A stretch of 64,000 nt of DNA from Rhizobium leguminosarum (GCF_001679785.1 NZ_CP016287.1:558001-622000); one strand, 5' to 3'. Positions 1-9,458 are shown, numbered from the stretch's first letter. The notes: generated by a model not told the origin, from the sequence alone. Numbers and translations: made by a program.

Positions 1-916
1 TCTCCGGCGCGTTCTGGGCCATCGTCGTCAGCGACGGACAGGTATATCGGCTCAGCGGGTGGTCGTCGTGTCCGGCGATGCGCACGTCGCAAGCGTCGTT
101 CCGGCCGATTTTCAGTCCCGACGCGAATGCGGCTGCCATCGCGCCGAAAGCAAAGCGGTCGTTGGCGCATATCAGCGTTTTGCCCGGAAGACCGCCATTG
201 GCAAGAATTCTCTGCATCTGCTCGTATCCGAGACGCTCGAATTCCCAGGAAGGCGGCGCGTCGCAATCGATGACCAGCGGAGTATGTCCTTCCCTCGCCA
301 TGGTCGCGCGGTAGCCCGCCTGCCGTTCGCCGGCATTTTCGGTCAAATGCGGAATCTCCAGGAATATCGGGGGCTCACCGGACCGGCAGAGATATTGCAC
401 AATGGCTGCCATGCTTTGCGCGTTATCGTTTCCGACATAGGGAAGGTCAGCGCCGGCAGGGTTGTCGAAGCAGACGACGGGGATTGCGCCGCTTAGTCTT
501 TCCAGCGCGGAACGGCGTGAACCGGCTCCGAGCGGCGCCACGATCGCGCCTGCAACCTTCAGCGACAGCAAGGTCCGCACGGCCTCCGCCTCCAGCTCCG
601 GCCGCGTATGCGAAGAGATCTGGACGGGCCAGAATCCCTTTTCGCGCAACTCCAGCTCGATCAGCGACACGACCTGCACATAAAAGGGATCCGACATGGT
701 CGGGACCAGAATCCCGATATTCCTGGTCCGCTTGCGATTGAGATGTCGGGCGAAAAGGTTCGGCTCGAAATGAGACTTCTTGAGAGCCGCCTCGATACGC
801 TTGCGGGTCACCTCCTTGATCTGCGAGGGGTCATCGAAATATTTCGACAAGGTCGGACGCGATACGCCGGCGGCAGTCGCGAAGTCGTCCATCGATTTAT
901 AATTCTTCTTGGCCAT
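1..916 (-). CDS. LacI-family transcriptional regulator (3' end beyond window)
   Basis: The minus-strand frame is open from an ATG at 916 to the window edge, giving about 305 residues without the C-terminus. The N-terminus (MAKKNYKSMDDFATAAGVS...) is a LacI helix-turn-helix with the usual A-GVSRPTLSKYF recognition helix and a hinge region near residue 50. The rest has the periplasmic-binding-protein-like fold of this family, with phrases such as NIGILVPTMSDPFY and AGHDDHPLSRY. LacI proteins are usually repressors released by a sugar or sugar phosphate. It is divergent from the sugar ABC operon starting at 1489, so that operon is its likely target; this is inferred from position only. Confidence 0.88.
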   Translation of the reverse strand, partial: MAKKNYKSMDDFATAAGVSRPTLSKYFDDPSQIKEVTRKRIEAALKKSHFEPNLFARHLNRKRTRNIGILVPTMSDPFYVQVVSLIELELREKGFWPVQISSHTRPELEAEAVRTLLSLKVAGAIVAPLGAGSRRSALERLSGAIPVVCFDNPAGADLPYVGNDNAQSMAAIVQYLCRSGEPPIFLEIPHLTENAGERQAGYRATMAREGHTPLVIDCDAPPSWEFERLGYEQMQRILANGGLPGKTLICANDRFAFGAMAAAFASGLKIGRNDACDVRIAGHDDHPLSRYTCPSLTTMAQNAPE

Positions 917-1488
917 TCAATTCCTTACTGGCGGGACGACGACAACTGATCGGGAACGATTTCACTCAACGGCCGATCCTCTGATGCGCCAAATCATGCA
1001 TTCGGCAGTTTGTACAGGATGCCCCTCGTATCCTGAATCGTCGAAGTCACCGCGTAAGCCGGCGTGATCCGTCATTTTTGGTGGGGGCCCTGCCCTCCCT
1101 TTCGAAAATCGAAATAATCCCTTCACTGCGACTTGCGCCGTCTGCGCCGCGTGGTTGCAAAGGTGCTTGTTTCAGCGCCCCAAATTCGAAAATTTGCAGT
1201 GAAGAAGCCGGGTGCCACGCTTTTCATTTTGTTGGGTAAACTTTCATTTGTTTACGAAAGTAAAGAAAAAATGCATCACAAGCAATACAAATGCTGCAGA
1301 AAAACATTGATGATGTCAATCGATTTTATGATTTTTTATCAATGATTTACCGCACCACGCACCGTGAATGCTGGCCTCCCATCTTTTCCTGATCGCAGTT
1401 CTTCATTGACAGATAGGGGCTTCAGGGAACCTACTTTGCCTACGATCTTGAGGAGGATCGATTAACTGACAATCTTTGGGAGGCACAA
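917..1488. promoter_or_regulatory. Divergent intergenic region between lacI-type gene and ABC operon; candidate operator at 1236-1264
   Basis: This 572-base gap has no convincing gene. From about 1200 onward it is markedly A+T-rich compared with its surroundings, as expected for promoter DNA. It holds overlapping dyads: GTAAAC (1236-1241) with GTTTAC (1250-1255), and TTTAC (1251-1255) with GTAAA (1260-1264). These could be sites for the LacI-type regulator at 1-916, but they lack the classic central CG of many LacI operators. The start codon at 1489 is preceded by a good GGGAGG ribosome site. Confidence 0.4.
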
Positions 1489-2736
1489 ATGAATATCAGA
1501 AAATTCGGCGTGACGATGCGGGCTGCCGTGGCGGTATGGGCGCTCTGCGCCACATCGGCGTTTGCCGACACCACCATCGAGTTCATTCAATGGTGGGAAC
1601 CCGAAATGCCGTCGGGCGCTCTGCGCGGCATCATGAACGATTTCGAAGCCAAAAACCCAGGCATCAAGGTGACGCTGGTCAGCGGTCCCTATGCCACAAC
1701 GCGTGACCAGATCGTCGTCGGCGCAGCCTCCGGAACGCTGAGCGACGTCGTGGGCCTGGATGGTGCGTGGGTAAACGGGCTCTCCAAGCAGGGCGCAATC
1801 GCCTCCATGGACGAACTGATGGACAAGGCGAAATACGACAAGAGCCAGATCACCGACATCGTCAAGATCGATGGCAAGAGCGTGATGTTTCCGCTGGCAT
1901 CCTTCGTCTACCCCGTCTTCGTCAACCTGGATATCGCCAAGGCCGCCGGCGTCGACAAGCTGCCGGCCACGCGCACGGAATTTGCCGAAGCCGCGAAGAA
2001 AATGACCGACGCCTCGAAGAACCAGTACGGCTGGGTCCTGCCGCTATCGCTGCAGTCTCCGAGCGGAATCCAGAACGACGTCATGTCCTGGGTCTGGGCC
2101 TCCGGCGCCTCGATGCTGAAGGACGGCAAGCCTGACCTCGAAAATGAAGCCGTGGTCGGCACGCTCGACTATATCGCTTCCCTCAACAAGGAAGGCGTTA
2201 TTTCTCCCGGCATTTTTGCCAAGAAGGAACAGGACAAGGTCGAGGAATTCGTCAATGGCCGCGTCGGCATGATGGTGGATTCCCTCGCCCATGTGAACCT
2301 CATCCGCGAACGCAATCCGAAGCTCAATTTCGGCATCTCCGCCTTGCCGGCCATTGACGGCTACACCGGCAAGCGCGGCATGCCCTACGCATCCTGGGGT
2401 ATCGGCATCAGCGAGGGCAGCCAGCACAAGGAAGAAGCCTGGAAGCTCGTCGAATACCTGATGAGCCCTGACGTCAATGGCCGTCTCGTCTCGATTGCCA
2501 ATGCCTTCCCCGGCAACGTCCATGCCAAGCCGGACTTCGTGGCCTCGGACCCGATCTTCGCGGAAGCCTTCAAAATCTTCCAGAGCGGTTATCCTGCGAA
2601 CGAGTTCGTCGGCCTTCCGGTTGCCGAAGAGCTGATGCGCGACATGAACGTCGAAGTTCAGAAGATGTTCGACGGCGGGCAGTCAGCCAAGGAGGCAGCT
2701 GCCAATACCGAGAAGGCTTGGCTGGCGAAGTTCTAA
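1489..2736 (+). CDS. Carbohydrate ABC transporter substrate-binding protein (family 1)
   Basis: This 415-residue periplasmic protein captures a sugar for the two permeases that follow. Residues 1-26 are a Sec signal peptide with a basic start, a hydrophobic core and a probable AFA|DT cleavage site. The mature protein begins TTIEFIQWWEPE, typical of MalE/UgpB-like family 1 binding proteins, and the length is normal. The ATG at 1489 has GGGAGG nine bases upstream. It is first in an SBP-permease-permease operon and is followed by a strong stem-loop (2756-2785) that may set its higher expression over the permeases. The sugar cannot be told from sequence. No ATPase gene is present in the operon. 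Confidence 0.93.
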   Translation: MNIRKFGVTMRAAVAVWALCATSAFADTTIEFIQWWEPEMPSGALRGIMNDFEAKNPGIKVTLVSGPYATTRDQIVVGAASGTLSDVVGLDGAWVNGLSKQGAIASMDELMDKAKYDKSQITDIVKIDGKSVMFPLASFVYPVFVNLDIAKAAGVDKLPATRTEFAEAAKKMTDASKNQYGWVLPLSLQSPSGIQNDVMSWVWASGASMLKDGKPDLENEAVVGTLDYIASLNKEGVISPGIFAKKEQDKVEEFVNGRVGMMVDSLAHVNLIRERNPKLNFGISALPAIDGYTGKRGMPYASWGIGISEGSQHKEEAWKLVEYLMSPDVNGRLVSIANAFPGNVHAKPDFVASDPIFAEAFKIFQSGYPANEFVGLPVAEELMRDMNVEVQKMFDGGQSAKEAAANTEKAWLAKF

Positions 2737-2755
2737 GCACGTCGCTTTCACGGAT

Positions 2756-2785
2756 CACCGGCAGCGCAACCAGGCGCTGCCGGTG
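2756..2785 (+). terminator. Intercistronic stem-loop after the substrate-binding-protein gene
   Basis: A perfect 12-bp GC-rich stem, CACCGGCAGCGC paired with GCGCTGCCGGTG, encloses a six-base loop 20 bases after the stop codon. It has no U tract, so it is more likely an mRNA-stabilising or attenuating hairpin than a full terminator, and the permeases lie downstream on the same strand. Confidence 0.65.
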
Positions 2786-2824
2786 CAAGTCGTCAAATTT
2801 CGACAGAATAGAAAGTCACAGCTC

Positions 2825-3763
2825 ATGAATCATTCGGCTACGGCTCTGGTCGCTGCGCAAGCCAAAGCGCGAAGAAAAAGATGGCTTCGTTATAGCACCT
2901 TGAGGAAGCTGGTGCCGTATTTCTACGTTTCGCCGGCGACCCTGCTGCTTGTCCTGCTGATGCTGTTTCCCATGGTGATGGTCTTCAAATATTCACTGAT
3001 GGACGGCGCCATCATGAAAAAGGACGCTGCCTTCGCGGGCCTCCAGAATTATATGACCATCTTCGAGAATCCGGTCTTCTGGCAGTCGGTCGTGCAGACG
3101 CTTTATTTCACGATCATGAGCGTCATCTTCCACTTCATCATCGGCCTGGCCTTCGCGCTGCTGTTGAACACCAACCGCGTCGATCCGCTCATTCGCAGCA
3201 TCCTGCGCGTGCTCTTCATCCTGCCCTGGCTGTTCACGGCCGTCATCATCGCCATCATCTGGCGCCTGCTGCTCGACCCGAACGGCGTCGTCAACAGCGT
3301 GCTGATGGCGCTCCATATCATCAACTTCAAGGTCGAGTGGTTCTCCTCGACGCGCACGGCCATCCACGCTTTGACCTTCGCAAACATCTGGGCAGGCTAT
3401 CCGCTCTACATGGTCAGCCTGCTCGCCGGCCTCCAGGGCATTTCGAAGGAGCTTTACGAGGCAGCCGGCATCGATGGCGCGAACGAAATCCAAAAGTTCT
3501 GGTACATCACCATTCCGCAGCTGATGCCGATCATCATCAGCATCGCGCTCCTCGATTTCATCTGGACGATGCAGGTTTTTCCACTCGTATGGATGACGAC
3601 GGGCGGCGGCCCGATCTATTCGACGGAAGTGCTCTCCACCTTCACCTACAAGCTCGCCTTCTCCCAGTACGAATTCTCGCTGGCTTCGGCGAGCGCGATG
3701 ATCATTCTCATCATCTCGATGAGCGTCACCTACTTCTACATCAAACACCAGCAGCGCAGGTGA
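2825..3763 (+). CDS. Carbohydrate ABC transporter permease (MalF/UgpA type)
   Basis: This 312-residue inner-membrane protein has about six transmembrane helices and is one half of the import channel. The ATPase-contacting EAA loop is visible as EAAGIDGA followed by about nine residues and IPQLMP, around residue 215. I chose the ATG at 2825; an upstream in-frame start at 2783 lies inside the preceding hairpin. The basic N-terminus (AKARRKRWLRY) before the first helix is typical of MalF-type subunits. It is followed three bases after its stop by the MalG-type partner. Confidence 0.92.
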   Translation: MNHSATALVAAQAKARRKRWLRYSTLRKLVPYFYVSPATLLLVLLMLFPMVMVFKYSLMDGAIMKKDAAFAGLQNYMTIFENPVFWQSVVQTLYFTIMSVIFHFIIGLAFALLLNTNRVDPLIRSILRVLFILPWLFTAVIIAIIWRLLLDPNGVVNSVLMALHIINFKVEWFSSTRTAIHALTFANIWAGYPLYMVSLLAGLQGISKELYEAAGIDGANEIQKFWYITIPQLMPIIISIALLDFIWTMQVFPLVWMTTGGGPIYSTEVLSTFTYKLAFSQYEFSLASASAMIILIISMSVTYFYIKHQQRR

Positions 3764-3766
3764 TCC

Positions 3767-4612
3767 ATGGCAAAGCGTTCCTTCAAGAGCTCGGTATTGC
3801 CGACCATCCTGACCTATCTCGGCCTGGCGATCGGCCTGGTCTTTTCGGCCTTTCCGATCGTGTGGATGTTTTTCAGTTCGCTGAAATCGAATACCGAAAT
3901 CTTCGCCCTTCCGCCACGGCTGCTGCCGGATGATTTTACGGTGGCCGCCTATCTGACGATCTTCAACGATCCAGTGAAAGTGCGGTTCTTCATCAACAGT
4001 TATTTCGTCGCCGGCGTCGTCACCGCCCTGACCCTGGTTGTCGCGATCGTGACCGCCTACGGCTTCAGCCGCTATTCATTCCGGTTCAAGAACACCTTGA
4101 ACATCTTCATCATCAGCACCCAGACCGTTCCGCCAATCACCCTTCTCATCCCCTATTTCGGAATGGTGGTCGCCTTCAGGATCTTCGATACCTATCTGGC
4201 GCTGATCCTCACCTACATGGTCTTCACTCTGCCTTACGCCGTCCTGCTGATGACAGGCTATCTCAACACCTTGCCGAAAGAGTTGGATGAGGCCGTCCTT
4301 GTCGACGGCGGCTCAAGCTGGACGGCGCTCTGGCGCGTCATCGTTCCCGTTTCGATCCCCGGGATCGTCGCCACCGCGGTCTACACCTTCCTGCTGGCCT
4401 GGAACGAATTCCTCTTCGCGCTGACGCTGACAAAATCGATGGACCTCAGAACCGTGCCGATCGGCATCCAGCTTCTGATGGGCCAGCACGCTTTCGAATG
4501 GAACGAAATGATGGCGATGAGCGTGCTCGGTTCCCTTCCCCTTCTGGTCCTTTACCTGGTTGCTCAGCGCTACTTCCTGGCAGGCATGACCGCCGGCTCG
4601 GTCAAAAGCTGA
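3767..4612 (+). CDS. Carbohydrate ABC transporter permease (MalG/UgpE type)
   Basis: This 281-residue inner-membrane protein is the second channel subunit of the importer encoded from 1489. It has a long first helix after a basic start, about six helices in all, and an EAA-type loop (DEAVLVDGGSSW...) near residue 180. The C-terminus (YFLAGMTAGSVKS) is the usual ending of MalG-type permeases. The start lies three bases after the upstream stop codon, so the two are probably translationally coupled. The operon ends here and meets the minus-strand kinase gene at 4638 head-on. A nucleotide-binding subunit must come from elsewhere in the genome. Confidence 0.92.
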   Translation: MAKRSFKSSVLPTILTYLGLAIGLVFSAFPIVWMFFSSLKSNTEIFALPPRLLPDDFTVAAYLTIFNDPVKVRFFINSYFVAGVVTALTLVVAIVTAYGFSRYSFRFKNTLNIFIISTQTVPPITLLIPYFGMVVAFRIFDTYLALILTYMVFTLPYAVLLMTGYLNTLPKELDEAVLVDGGSSWTALWRVIVPVSIPGIVATAVYTFLLAWNEFLFALTLTKSMDLRTVPIGIQLLMGQHAFEWNEMMAMSVLGSLPLLVLYLVAQRYFLAGMTAGSVKS

Positions 4613-4637
4613 TGGAGCGCTGATCGCGTTTCGAAAC

Positions 4638-5618
4638 TCATAGCGAGAGCAGAGTGCTGCGGCAAACGCCGACGTCCCAATCCCGCAGGGCACCGCCGAC
4701 CTCGGCCCTGGTTGGCGCGCCGGTACGACCGCCGAACACCTTGCATTTGAGCGCCGCTGCGATGGATGACACGCGCATCGTCTCGTCGATCGGCAAGCCT
4801 TCTGCGACGGCCAGCGCGAAAGCGCCATGAAAAATATCGCCGGCTGCGAGCGTATCGATCGCCCTCACCTTCGGAGCGGCAAGATGGACGATTTCGCCGG
4901 TTCGGTCATCGAACCAGAAAGAGCCGTTTTCGCCAGCCGTGACGCTGATGAAGGCATGCTCGAACTTTCGTTTCAGAAGGCCGACGACGTTCAGCAGCTC
5001 GGCCGTTCCGGCAAGCCGCTCGGCCGCCGGCTGCGAGAAGACGATGTGGCTCGCCGCCGGTGCAAGCATCTCGATTACGCCCTCGCCTGCGACGTCGCCA
5101 TCGAGAATGGCCGGCCTGTCCGCCTCTCGGGCCGCCAACAGCGTCCGCAATGCGAGCTTCGGCCACCGGACGTCGACCAGCACCGCATCGAAAGAAGAAA
5201 CGTCCTCTCTTGTGACCGGCTTGAGCGTCTCGTACAGGCCCGCATCGTAGAAAGGCACAATCAGGCGCTCGCCCTGATCATCGACGAGAATGGTCGAGAC
5301 GGCCGAGCGGGCGCCGTCCACGCGCAGCATGCCGCTCGTGTCTATGCCGCTCTCGCTGAGGTCGGCAATGATGCGTTCGCCGGTGGCATCGTTACCGACA
5401 GCGCCCCAGAGGCTGGCGTTGCCGCCCAGCCGGACGACCGCAAAGGCGGCGCTCGACGCCATGCCCTCGGCGATCTGCAGCATGTCGTAGGGCAGTATTT
5501 TGCCCTGGCCGGTGGGCAGCGAGCGCACCCGAAACAGGGTATCCATAACCGCCGCGCCGACACACAAAACGCGGCGCGCCGGATCGGGAGGCGGTTCGAA
5601 GGCAGAAGAAGTCGTCAA
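4638..5618 (-). CDS. PfkB/ribokinase-family sugar kinase, YihV-like
   Basis: A 326-residue cytoplasmic kinase of the ribokinase fold. The N-terminal VGAAVMD and GGNASLWGAVGND stretches and the C-terminal DTLAAGDIFHGAFA motif (catalytic Asp in AAGD, about residue 265) are family signatures. Several phrases (VLVDVRWP, ILDGD, FSQPAAERL, ALKCKVFGGRTGAP) recall E. coli YihV, the 6-deoxy-6-sulfofructose kinase, more than KDG kinase or ribokinase. This is from memory and not a proven assignment. The annotated start is TTG at 5618; no ATG precedes the conserved region. It is the last gene of the minus-strand operon that begins with the DapA-type gene at 10343. Confidence 0.85.
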   Translation of the reverse strand: MTTSSAFEPPPDPARRVLCVGAAVMDTLFRVRSLPTGQGKILPYDMLQIAEGMASSAAFAVVRLGGNASLWGAVGNDATGERIIADLSESGIDTSGMLRVDGARSAVSTILVDDQGERLIVPFYDAGLYETLKPVTREDVSSFDAVLVDVRWPKLALRTLLAAREADRPAILDGDVAGEGVIEMLAPAASHIVFSQPAAERLAGTAELLNVVGLLKRKFEHAFISVTAGENGSFWFDDRTGEIVHLAAPKVRAIDTLAAGDIFHGAFALAVAEGLPIDETMRVSSIAAALKCKVFGGRTGAPTRAEVGGALRDWDVGVCRSTLLSL

Positions 5619-5636
5619 AACCGTTGTCTCACCCGC

Positions 5637-6452
5637 TCACTTGACGGCTCCGGCCGTCAGGCCCGCCACGATCTGCCGTTGCGCAAACACCGTCAAGATC
5701 AGCACGGGCAAGGTGACGATCAATGCGGCTGCGGCGAGCGGACCCCAACTGACCTGTTCGAAAGACAGCATGTTATAGACCGCGACAGGAAGCGTGCGCG
5801 TCTCGCGGCTGGCGAGCACGATGCCGAAGACGAAGTTATTCCACGAGAAGATGACTGACAGGATGAAGGCGACGACGATGCCCGGCCTGGCGATCGGCAA
5901 GGCGACCAGGCGGAAAACCTGCCACGGTGTTGCGCCGTCGATGCTTGCAGCCTCTTCCAGCTCCATCGGCGTCGTCTCGAAATAACCGATCATGATCCAC
6001 ACGACGATCGGCACGGTGACGACGAGATGGATGATGATCTGCGGCAGGAGCGTGCCGAGCAGGTTCAGCCACTGGAATAGCAGGAAGAGCGGTATCAGGA
6101 AGGAAAGGCCGGGCGTCATGCGCGCGATCATGATAACCATGGCAGACTTCTCGGCCTTCAGGCGCGCGATGCCATATCCGGCCGGCACGCCGATCAACAG
6201 CGCCAGAAGCGTGGCCGCACCCGTCACCAGCACCGAATTCCAGAGATAAAGAAAGAAATTGTTCTCCTGGAAGACCTTCAGATAGTTCGACCAGGCGAAG
6301 CGTTCCGGAATGAAGATCGGCGGATAGGCGCCGTTGTCGATCTCATATTTCAGCGACAGCGAGATCATCCAGAGGAAGAACAGGACGACCGGCGAGATCA
6401 TCACCAGGGCAACAAACAGCAGTCCGATGCGATCGAGCGTCTTGCGCTTCAT
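5637..6452 (-). CDS. Carbohydrate ABC transporter permease (MalG type)
   Basis: A 271-residue inner-membrane protein with about six helices and an EAA loop (EEAASIDGATPWQVF, about residue 165). The ending VAGLTAGAVK is the standard MalG-family C-terminus. Its ATG shares one base with the stop codon of the MalF-type gene upstream (TGATG), so translation is probably coupled. It works with the permease at 6452-7390 and the binding protein at 7390-8718. Eighteen bases separate its stop from the kinase gene. Confidence 0.92.
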   Translation of the reverse strand: MKRKTLDRIGLLFVALVMISPVVLFFLWMISLSLKYEIDNGAYPPIFIPERFAWSNYLKVFQENNFFLYLWNSVLVTGAATLLALLIGVPAGYGIARLKAEKSAMVIMIARMTPGLSFLIPLFLLFQWLNLLGTLLPQIIIHLVVTVPIVVWIMIGYFETTPMELEEAASIDGATPWQVFRLVALPIARPGIVVAFILSVIFSWNNFVFGIVLASRETRTLPVAVYNMLSFEQVSWGPLAAAALIVTLPVLILTVFAQRQIVAGLTAGAVK

Positions 6453-7390
6453 CAGCGTGCCTCCCCGTCGGACCAGTTCACACGCTGCCGGAGCATCATA
6501 AGGACGAAGGAGAGCAGGACGATGAGGATGAAGAAGACAACCGCCATCGCCGAGCCATAGCCGATATCGTAGTAAGCGAAAGCGGTGTTGTAGAGATAGA
6601 TGTTTATTGTCTCCGACGCCGTGCCGGGACCGCCTTGGGTCATGGCATAGATGATGTCGAAACTCTTCACCGCATCGATGCTGCGGATGATCACGGCAAT
6701 CATCAGGAACGGCGCGATCATTGGCAGCGTCAGATAGCGGAATTTCTGCCAGACATTGGCGCCGTCGATTTCAGCACTTTCATAGGGCTCACGCGGAACC
6801 GCCGCCAGACCGCCGAGCACGATCAGCATGATAAGCGGCGTCCACTGCCAGGTCTCGACCAGCACCAGCGACGGGATGACGCTGCTCTGATTATAGATCC
6901 ACTCCTGCGGGCCGATGCCGATGAAGGAAAGGAGATAGTTGAGGACGCCGAGCTGCGGATGGTACATCATCGTCCAGACCAGTGCGATGGCGACGGGTGT
7001 GGCCATCATCGGCATCACGAATATGCCGCGGATAAGACCGCGTAACGGAAATTGAGCATCGAAGATCAGCGCGGCGAGCGTCCCTAGGAAAAGGGGGACC
7101 ACGACGGAGAGCGTCGTATAGAGCACCGTATGCCACAGCGAATCCCAGAAGCGCATGTCCACGACCAGGCGCGCATAGTTGTCCAGTCCCGCAAAGACCT
7201 GAGACTGGCCAAGCGTCCAGCTGTTGACGCTCATCCAAAGGGTAAACACCCATGGAAAAACGATGACGGCCGCAATGACGATGAGCGCCGGGATAACGAA
7301 AGGCCAGTAGTTGGGAGCAAACCGATCCGGTTTGCTCCTTCCTTTCGACGTCTTGGCCACTGCGGCCGTTTCGATGCTTGTCGAGGCCAT
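6452..7390 (-). CDS. Carbohydrate ABC transporter permease (MalF type)
   Basis: A 312-residue inner-membrane subunit. A basic N-terminus (KTSKGRSKPDR) precedes the first helix and the EAA loop ESAEIDGANVWQKF lies near residue 210. It overlaps the binding-protein gene by one base (TAATG at 7390) and the MalG-type gene by one base, so the three transporter genes form a tightly coupled set. The substrate is unknown; the neighbours (aldolase, kinase) suggest a sugar or sugar acid that is phosphorylated and cleaved. Confidence 0.92.
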   Translation of the reverse strand: MASTSIETAAVAKTSKGRSKPDRFAPNYWPFVIPALIVIAAVIVFPWVFTLWMSVNSWTLGQSQVFAGLDNYARLVVDMRFWDSLWHTVLYTTLSVVVPLFLGTLAALIFDAQFPLRGLIRGIFVMPMMATPVAIALVWTMMYHPQLGVLNYLLSFIGIGPQEWIYNQSSVIPSLVLVETWQWTPLIMLIVLGGLAAVPREPYESAEIDGANVWQKFRYLTLPMIAPFLMIAVIIRSIDAVKSFDIIYAMTQGGPGTASETINIYLYNTAFAYYDIGYGSAMAVVFFILIVLLSFVLMMLRQRVNWSDGEAR

Positions 7391-8718
7391 TATCCTTCGC
7401 TTTTCGCCAGGACGGGCTCGAACTGTGCCGTCGCTGCCTTCAGCTCGGTTTCGGGATCGGCGCCGCCGATCATGTTGGTGAGACCGACACCATAGACATC
7501 GCGGAACTCGGTGACCGGAATGATGACCGGCAGCGCGAGCTGCGAGATCTTGCCGGAACCGACCACGGCATCAAGCCAGGCGCCTGGCATCTTGACGCCT
7601 TCGCGGACCTTCGCATCCTCGAGGACGGACTGCCGGAAAGGAACGCCAGCGCCGGCCTGCAGCAGACGTGCGCCCATTTCATGCGAAATTGCCCATTGGC
7701 AGAAGAGGTACCCGGCTTCCTTCTTCTGGCTTGCCGCGACGACGCCAAGGCCGTCGCCAAAGGTGCCTGCGGCTTGTACCTTCGGACCTTTCGGCATGAT
7801 GCCGTAACCGACCTGACCGACGACGCGCGACTTTTCCGGATTCTCGATCGGCGGTGCAAAACCGACGCCGTCCAGCCACATGCCGATCTTTCCCTGCAGG
7901 AAGGCCGACTGCGCCTCGGCCCAGTTGAAGCCGGAGACGCCGGGAGGGGCGGTCTTGGTCATCAGTCTTTGATAGAGCTTGGCTGCATCGATCGCTTCTT
8001 GCGATGTCGTGCGCAGCTTGCCATCCGGACCGAGCGGGCTCGAACCATACCCAAGCAGCAGCGACGTCCAGACCGGCGTATTGGCGTTCTTCAGGCCGCG
8101 GGCGACGAAGCCGTAGGTGTTGGTGGAAGGATCGGTGAGCGCCTCCGCAGCGCTGGCGAGTTCTTCGAACGTCGTCGGGTAGGAGAGCCCCTTCTTCTCG
8201 AACAGCGTCTTGTTCCAGTAGATGATCCAGTAATCGACCGAGAATGGAAGCGAACGCAGAATGCCATCCGGGTCTCTGGCAAAAGTCAGGCCGGCTTCGG
8301 CGAAATCGCTTTCAACCAAAGACGGATCGGTCAGAGAGGGGTCCTTGAGAAAACCGCCGATATCGGCAAGCCAGCCGCCCTTTTCGAACTGCCGCTTCTG
8401 GACATGGTAGCTCATGTGCACGACATCGAAGCTCGGCTTGCCGGAGCTCAGCTCGATGGTCGTCTTCTGACGCTGCTGTTGTTCGGGCGTCGCTTCGGCA
8501 TTGACCTTAATGCCGGTGAGCTCCTCGAATTCGGACAAGTACTTCAGAAGTATTTCGCTGCGCGGGCTCTTCACCAGGTTGACTTCCAGCGTCGTACCGG
8601 AAAAGCGCTTCCAATCAACGGCAGCCGATGCCAACCGCACGCCGAGCATGCTGCTGGCGCCAAAAGCGGCCGTACCTGCCAGAAAGCCGCGCCTCGTCGG
8701 GTTCAAAAACGATGACAT
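7390..8718 (-). CDS. Carbohydrate ABC transporter substrate-binding protein, probable Tat substrate
   Basis: A 442-residue family 1 solute-binding protein. The N-terminus has a twin-arginine pattern (TRRGFLAGTAAFG) followed by a hydrophobic stretch and a likely cut near ASA, so export in folded form by Tat is probable, unlike the Sec-type binding protein at 1489. The mature part (TTLEVNLVKSPRSEILLKY...FEELTGIKVNAEATPEQQQ) is typical of the family. The ATG at 8718 has a GGAGGAGG-type ribosome site just upstream. It is preceded by the GntR gene with a 55-base gap, so it may also be transcribed from the upstream promoter. Confidence 0.92.
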   Translation of the reverse strand: MSSFLNPTRRGFLAGTAAFGASSMLGVRLASAAVDWKRFSGTTLEVNLVKSPRSEILLKYLSEFEELTGIKVNAEATPEQQQRQKTTIELSSGKPSFDVVHMSYHVQKRQFEKGGWLADIGGFLKDPSLTDPSLVESDFAEAGLTFARDPDGILRSLPFSVDYWIIYWNKTLFEKKGLSYPTTFEELASAAEALTDPSTNTYGFVARGLKNANTPVWTSLLLGYGSSPLGPDGKLRTTSQEAIDAAKLYQRLMTKTAPPGVSGFNWAEAQSAFLQGKIGMWLDGVGFAPPIENPEKSRVVGQVGYGIMPKGPKVQAAGTFGDGLGVVAASQKKEAGYLFCQWAISHEMGARLLQAGAGVPFRQSVLEDAKVREGVKMPGAWLDAVVGSGKISQLALPVIIPVTEFRDVYGVGLTNMIGGADPETELKAATAQFEPVLAKSEG

Positions 8719-8773
8719 GTGATTCCTCCTCCTTTTGCCGGCGATCTCCTCACCCCCGGCTATTTATTTCCGA

Positions 8774-9433
8774 TTATATCCTGAGCGCACGATCTCTTGC
8801 ATGATTGATATGTGCGACAAGGCTGTTGACGGCGTCCTCCGCCGATCGTCGTTCGATCGCCTCGAGCACCTTCAGGTGCTCAACCATGACAGGTCCGACG
8901 TGACCATCGATGCGAAAACGGTCCTGACTGATCAGGCGCATCTTGATCGAGTTCACCCGGTAAGCGTTCGAGATGATGGTATTTCCCAAAGCATCGATAA
9001 AGGCATCGTGCATGCCCCAATCGACAGCCTGCGCGTGCACTTCCAATTCGTGCGATCCATCGCCATTTCGAATGGCGTCGGCGATATCCCGATGCTGCTT
9101 CAAAAGCTTGGCGACCGTCTCGTCAGACGCAGAGCAGGTGAAAAGCGCGACCGCTTCCTTCTCCAGGAAGACGCGCAGCTGGAACGCCTCACGAATGAGG
9201 TTCAGGTCGATATGAGCGATCTGCAAACCCCGCTGGGGCACCGTCTTGATCAGCCCTTCGGCTTCGAGCCTCGGGATGAGTTCGCGGATAGCGCCAAGCG
9301 TCAGCCCCGTCAACTCGACGAGGCGACGCTGCGAAACGAACTGGCCGGGGCGCACGTCACGCGCAAGAAGATGGCGTGTGAAGCTTTCATACGCCTTTTC
9401 CCGCAGTGTCGGCTGCTCATCGGTTCCGCCCAT
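8774..9433 (-). CDS. GntR-family regulator, FadR/FCD subfamily
   Basis: A 219-residue DNA-binding protein. The N-terminal winged helix (LREKAYESFTRHLL...QRRLVELTGLTLGAIRELIPRLEAEGLI) is followed by an all-helical FCD ligand domain from about residue 85. I chose the ATG at 9433 because GGGAGAGG lies four bases upstream; longer in-frame starts would run into the DapA-type gene. FCD regulators usually bind a sugar acid or other carboxylic acid. Lying inside the operon, it probably controls it, and the perfect palindrome CTAACATGTTAG at 10382-10393 upstream of the operon is a plausible operator. Confidence 0.88.
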   Translation of the reverse strand: MGGTDEQPTLREKAYESFTRHLLARDVRPGQFVSQRRLVELTGLTLGAIRELIPRLEAEGLIKTVPQRGLQIAHIDLNLIREAFQLRVFLEKEAVALFTCSASDETVAKLLKQHRDIADAIRNGDGSHELEVHAQAVDWGMHDAFIDALGNTIISNAYRVNSIKMRLISQDRFRIDGHVGPVMVEHLKVLEAIERRSAEDAVNSLVAHINHARDRALRI

Positions 9434-9458
9434 CGCCTCTCCCAGAAACATCTCCGGC

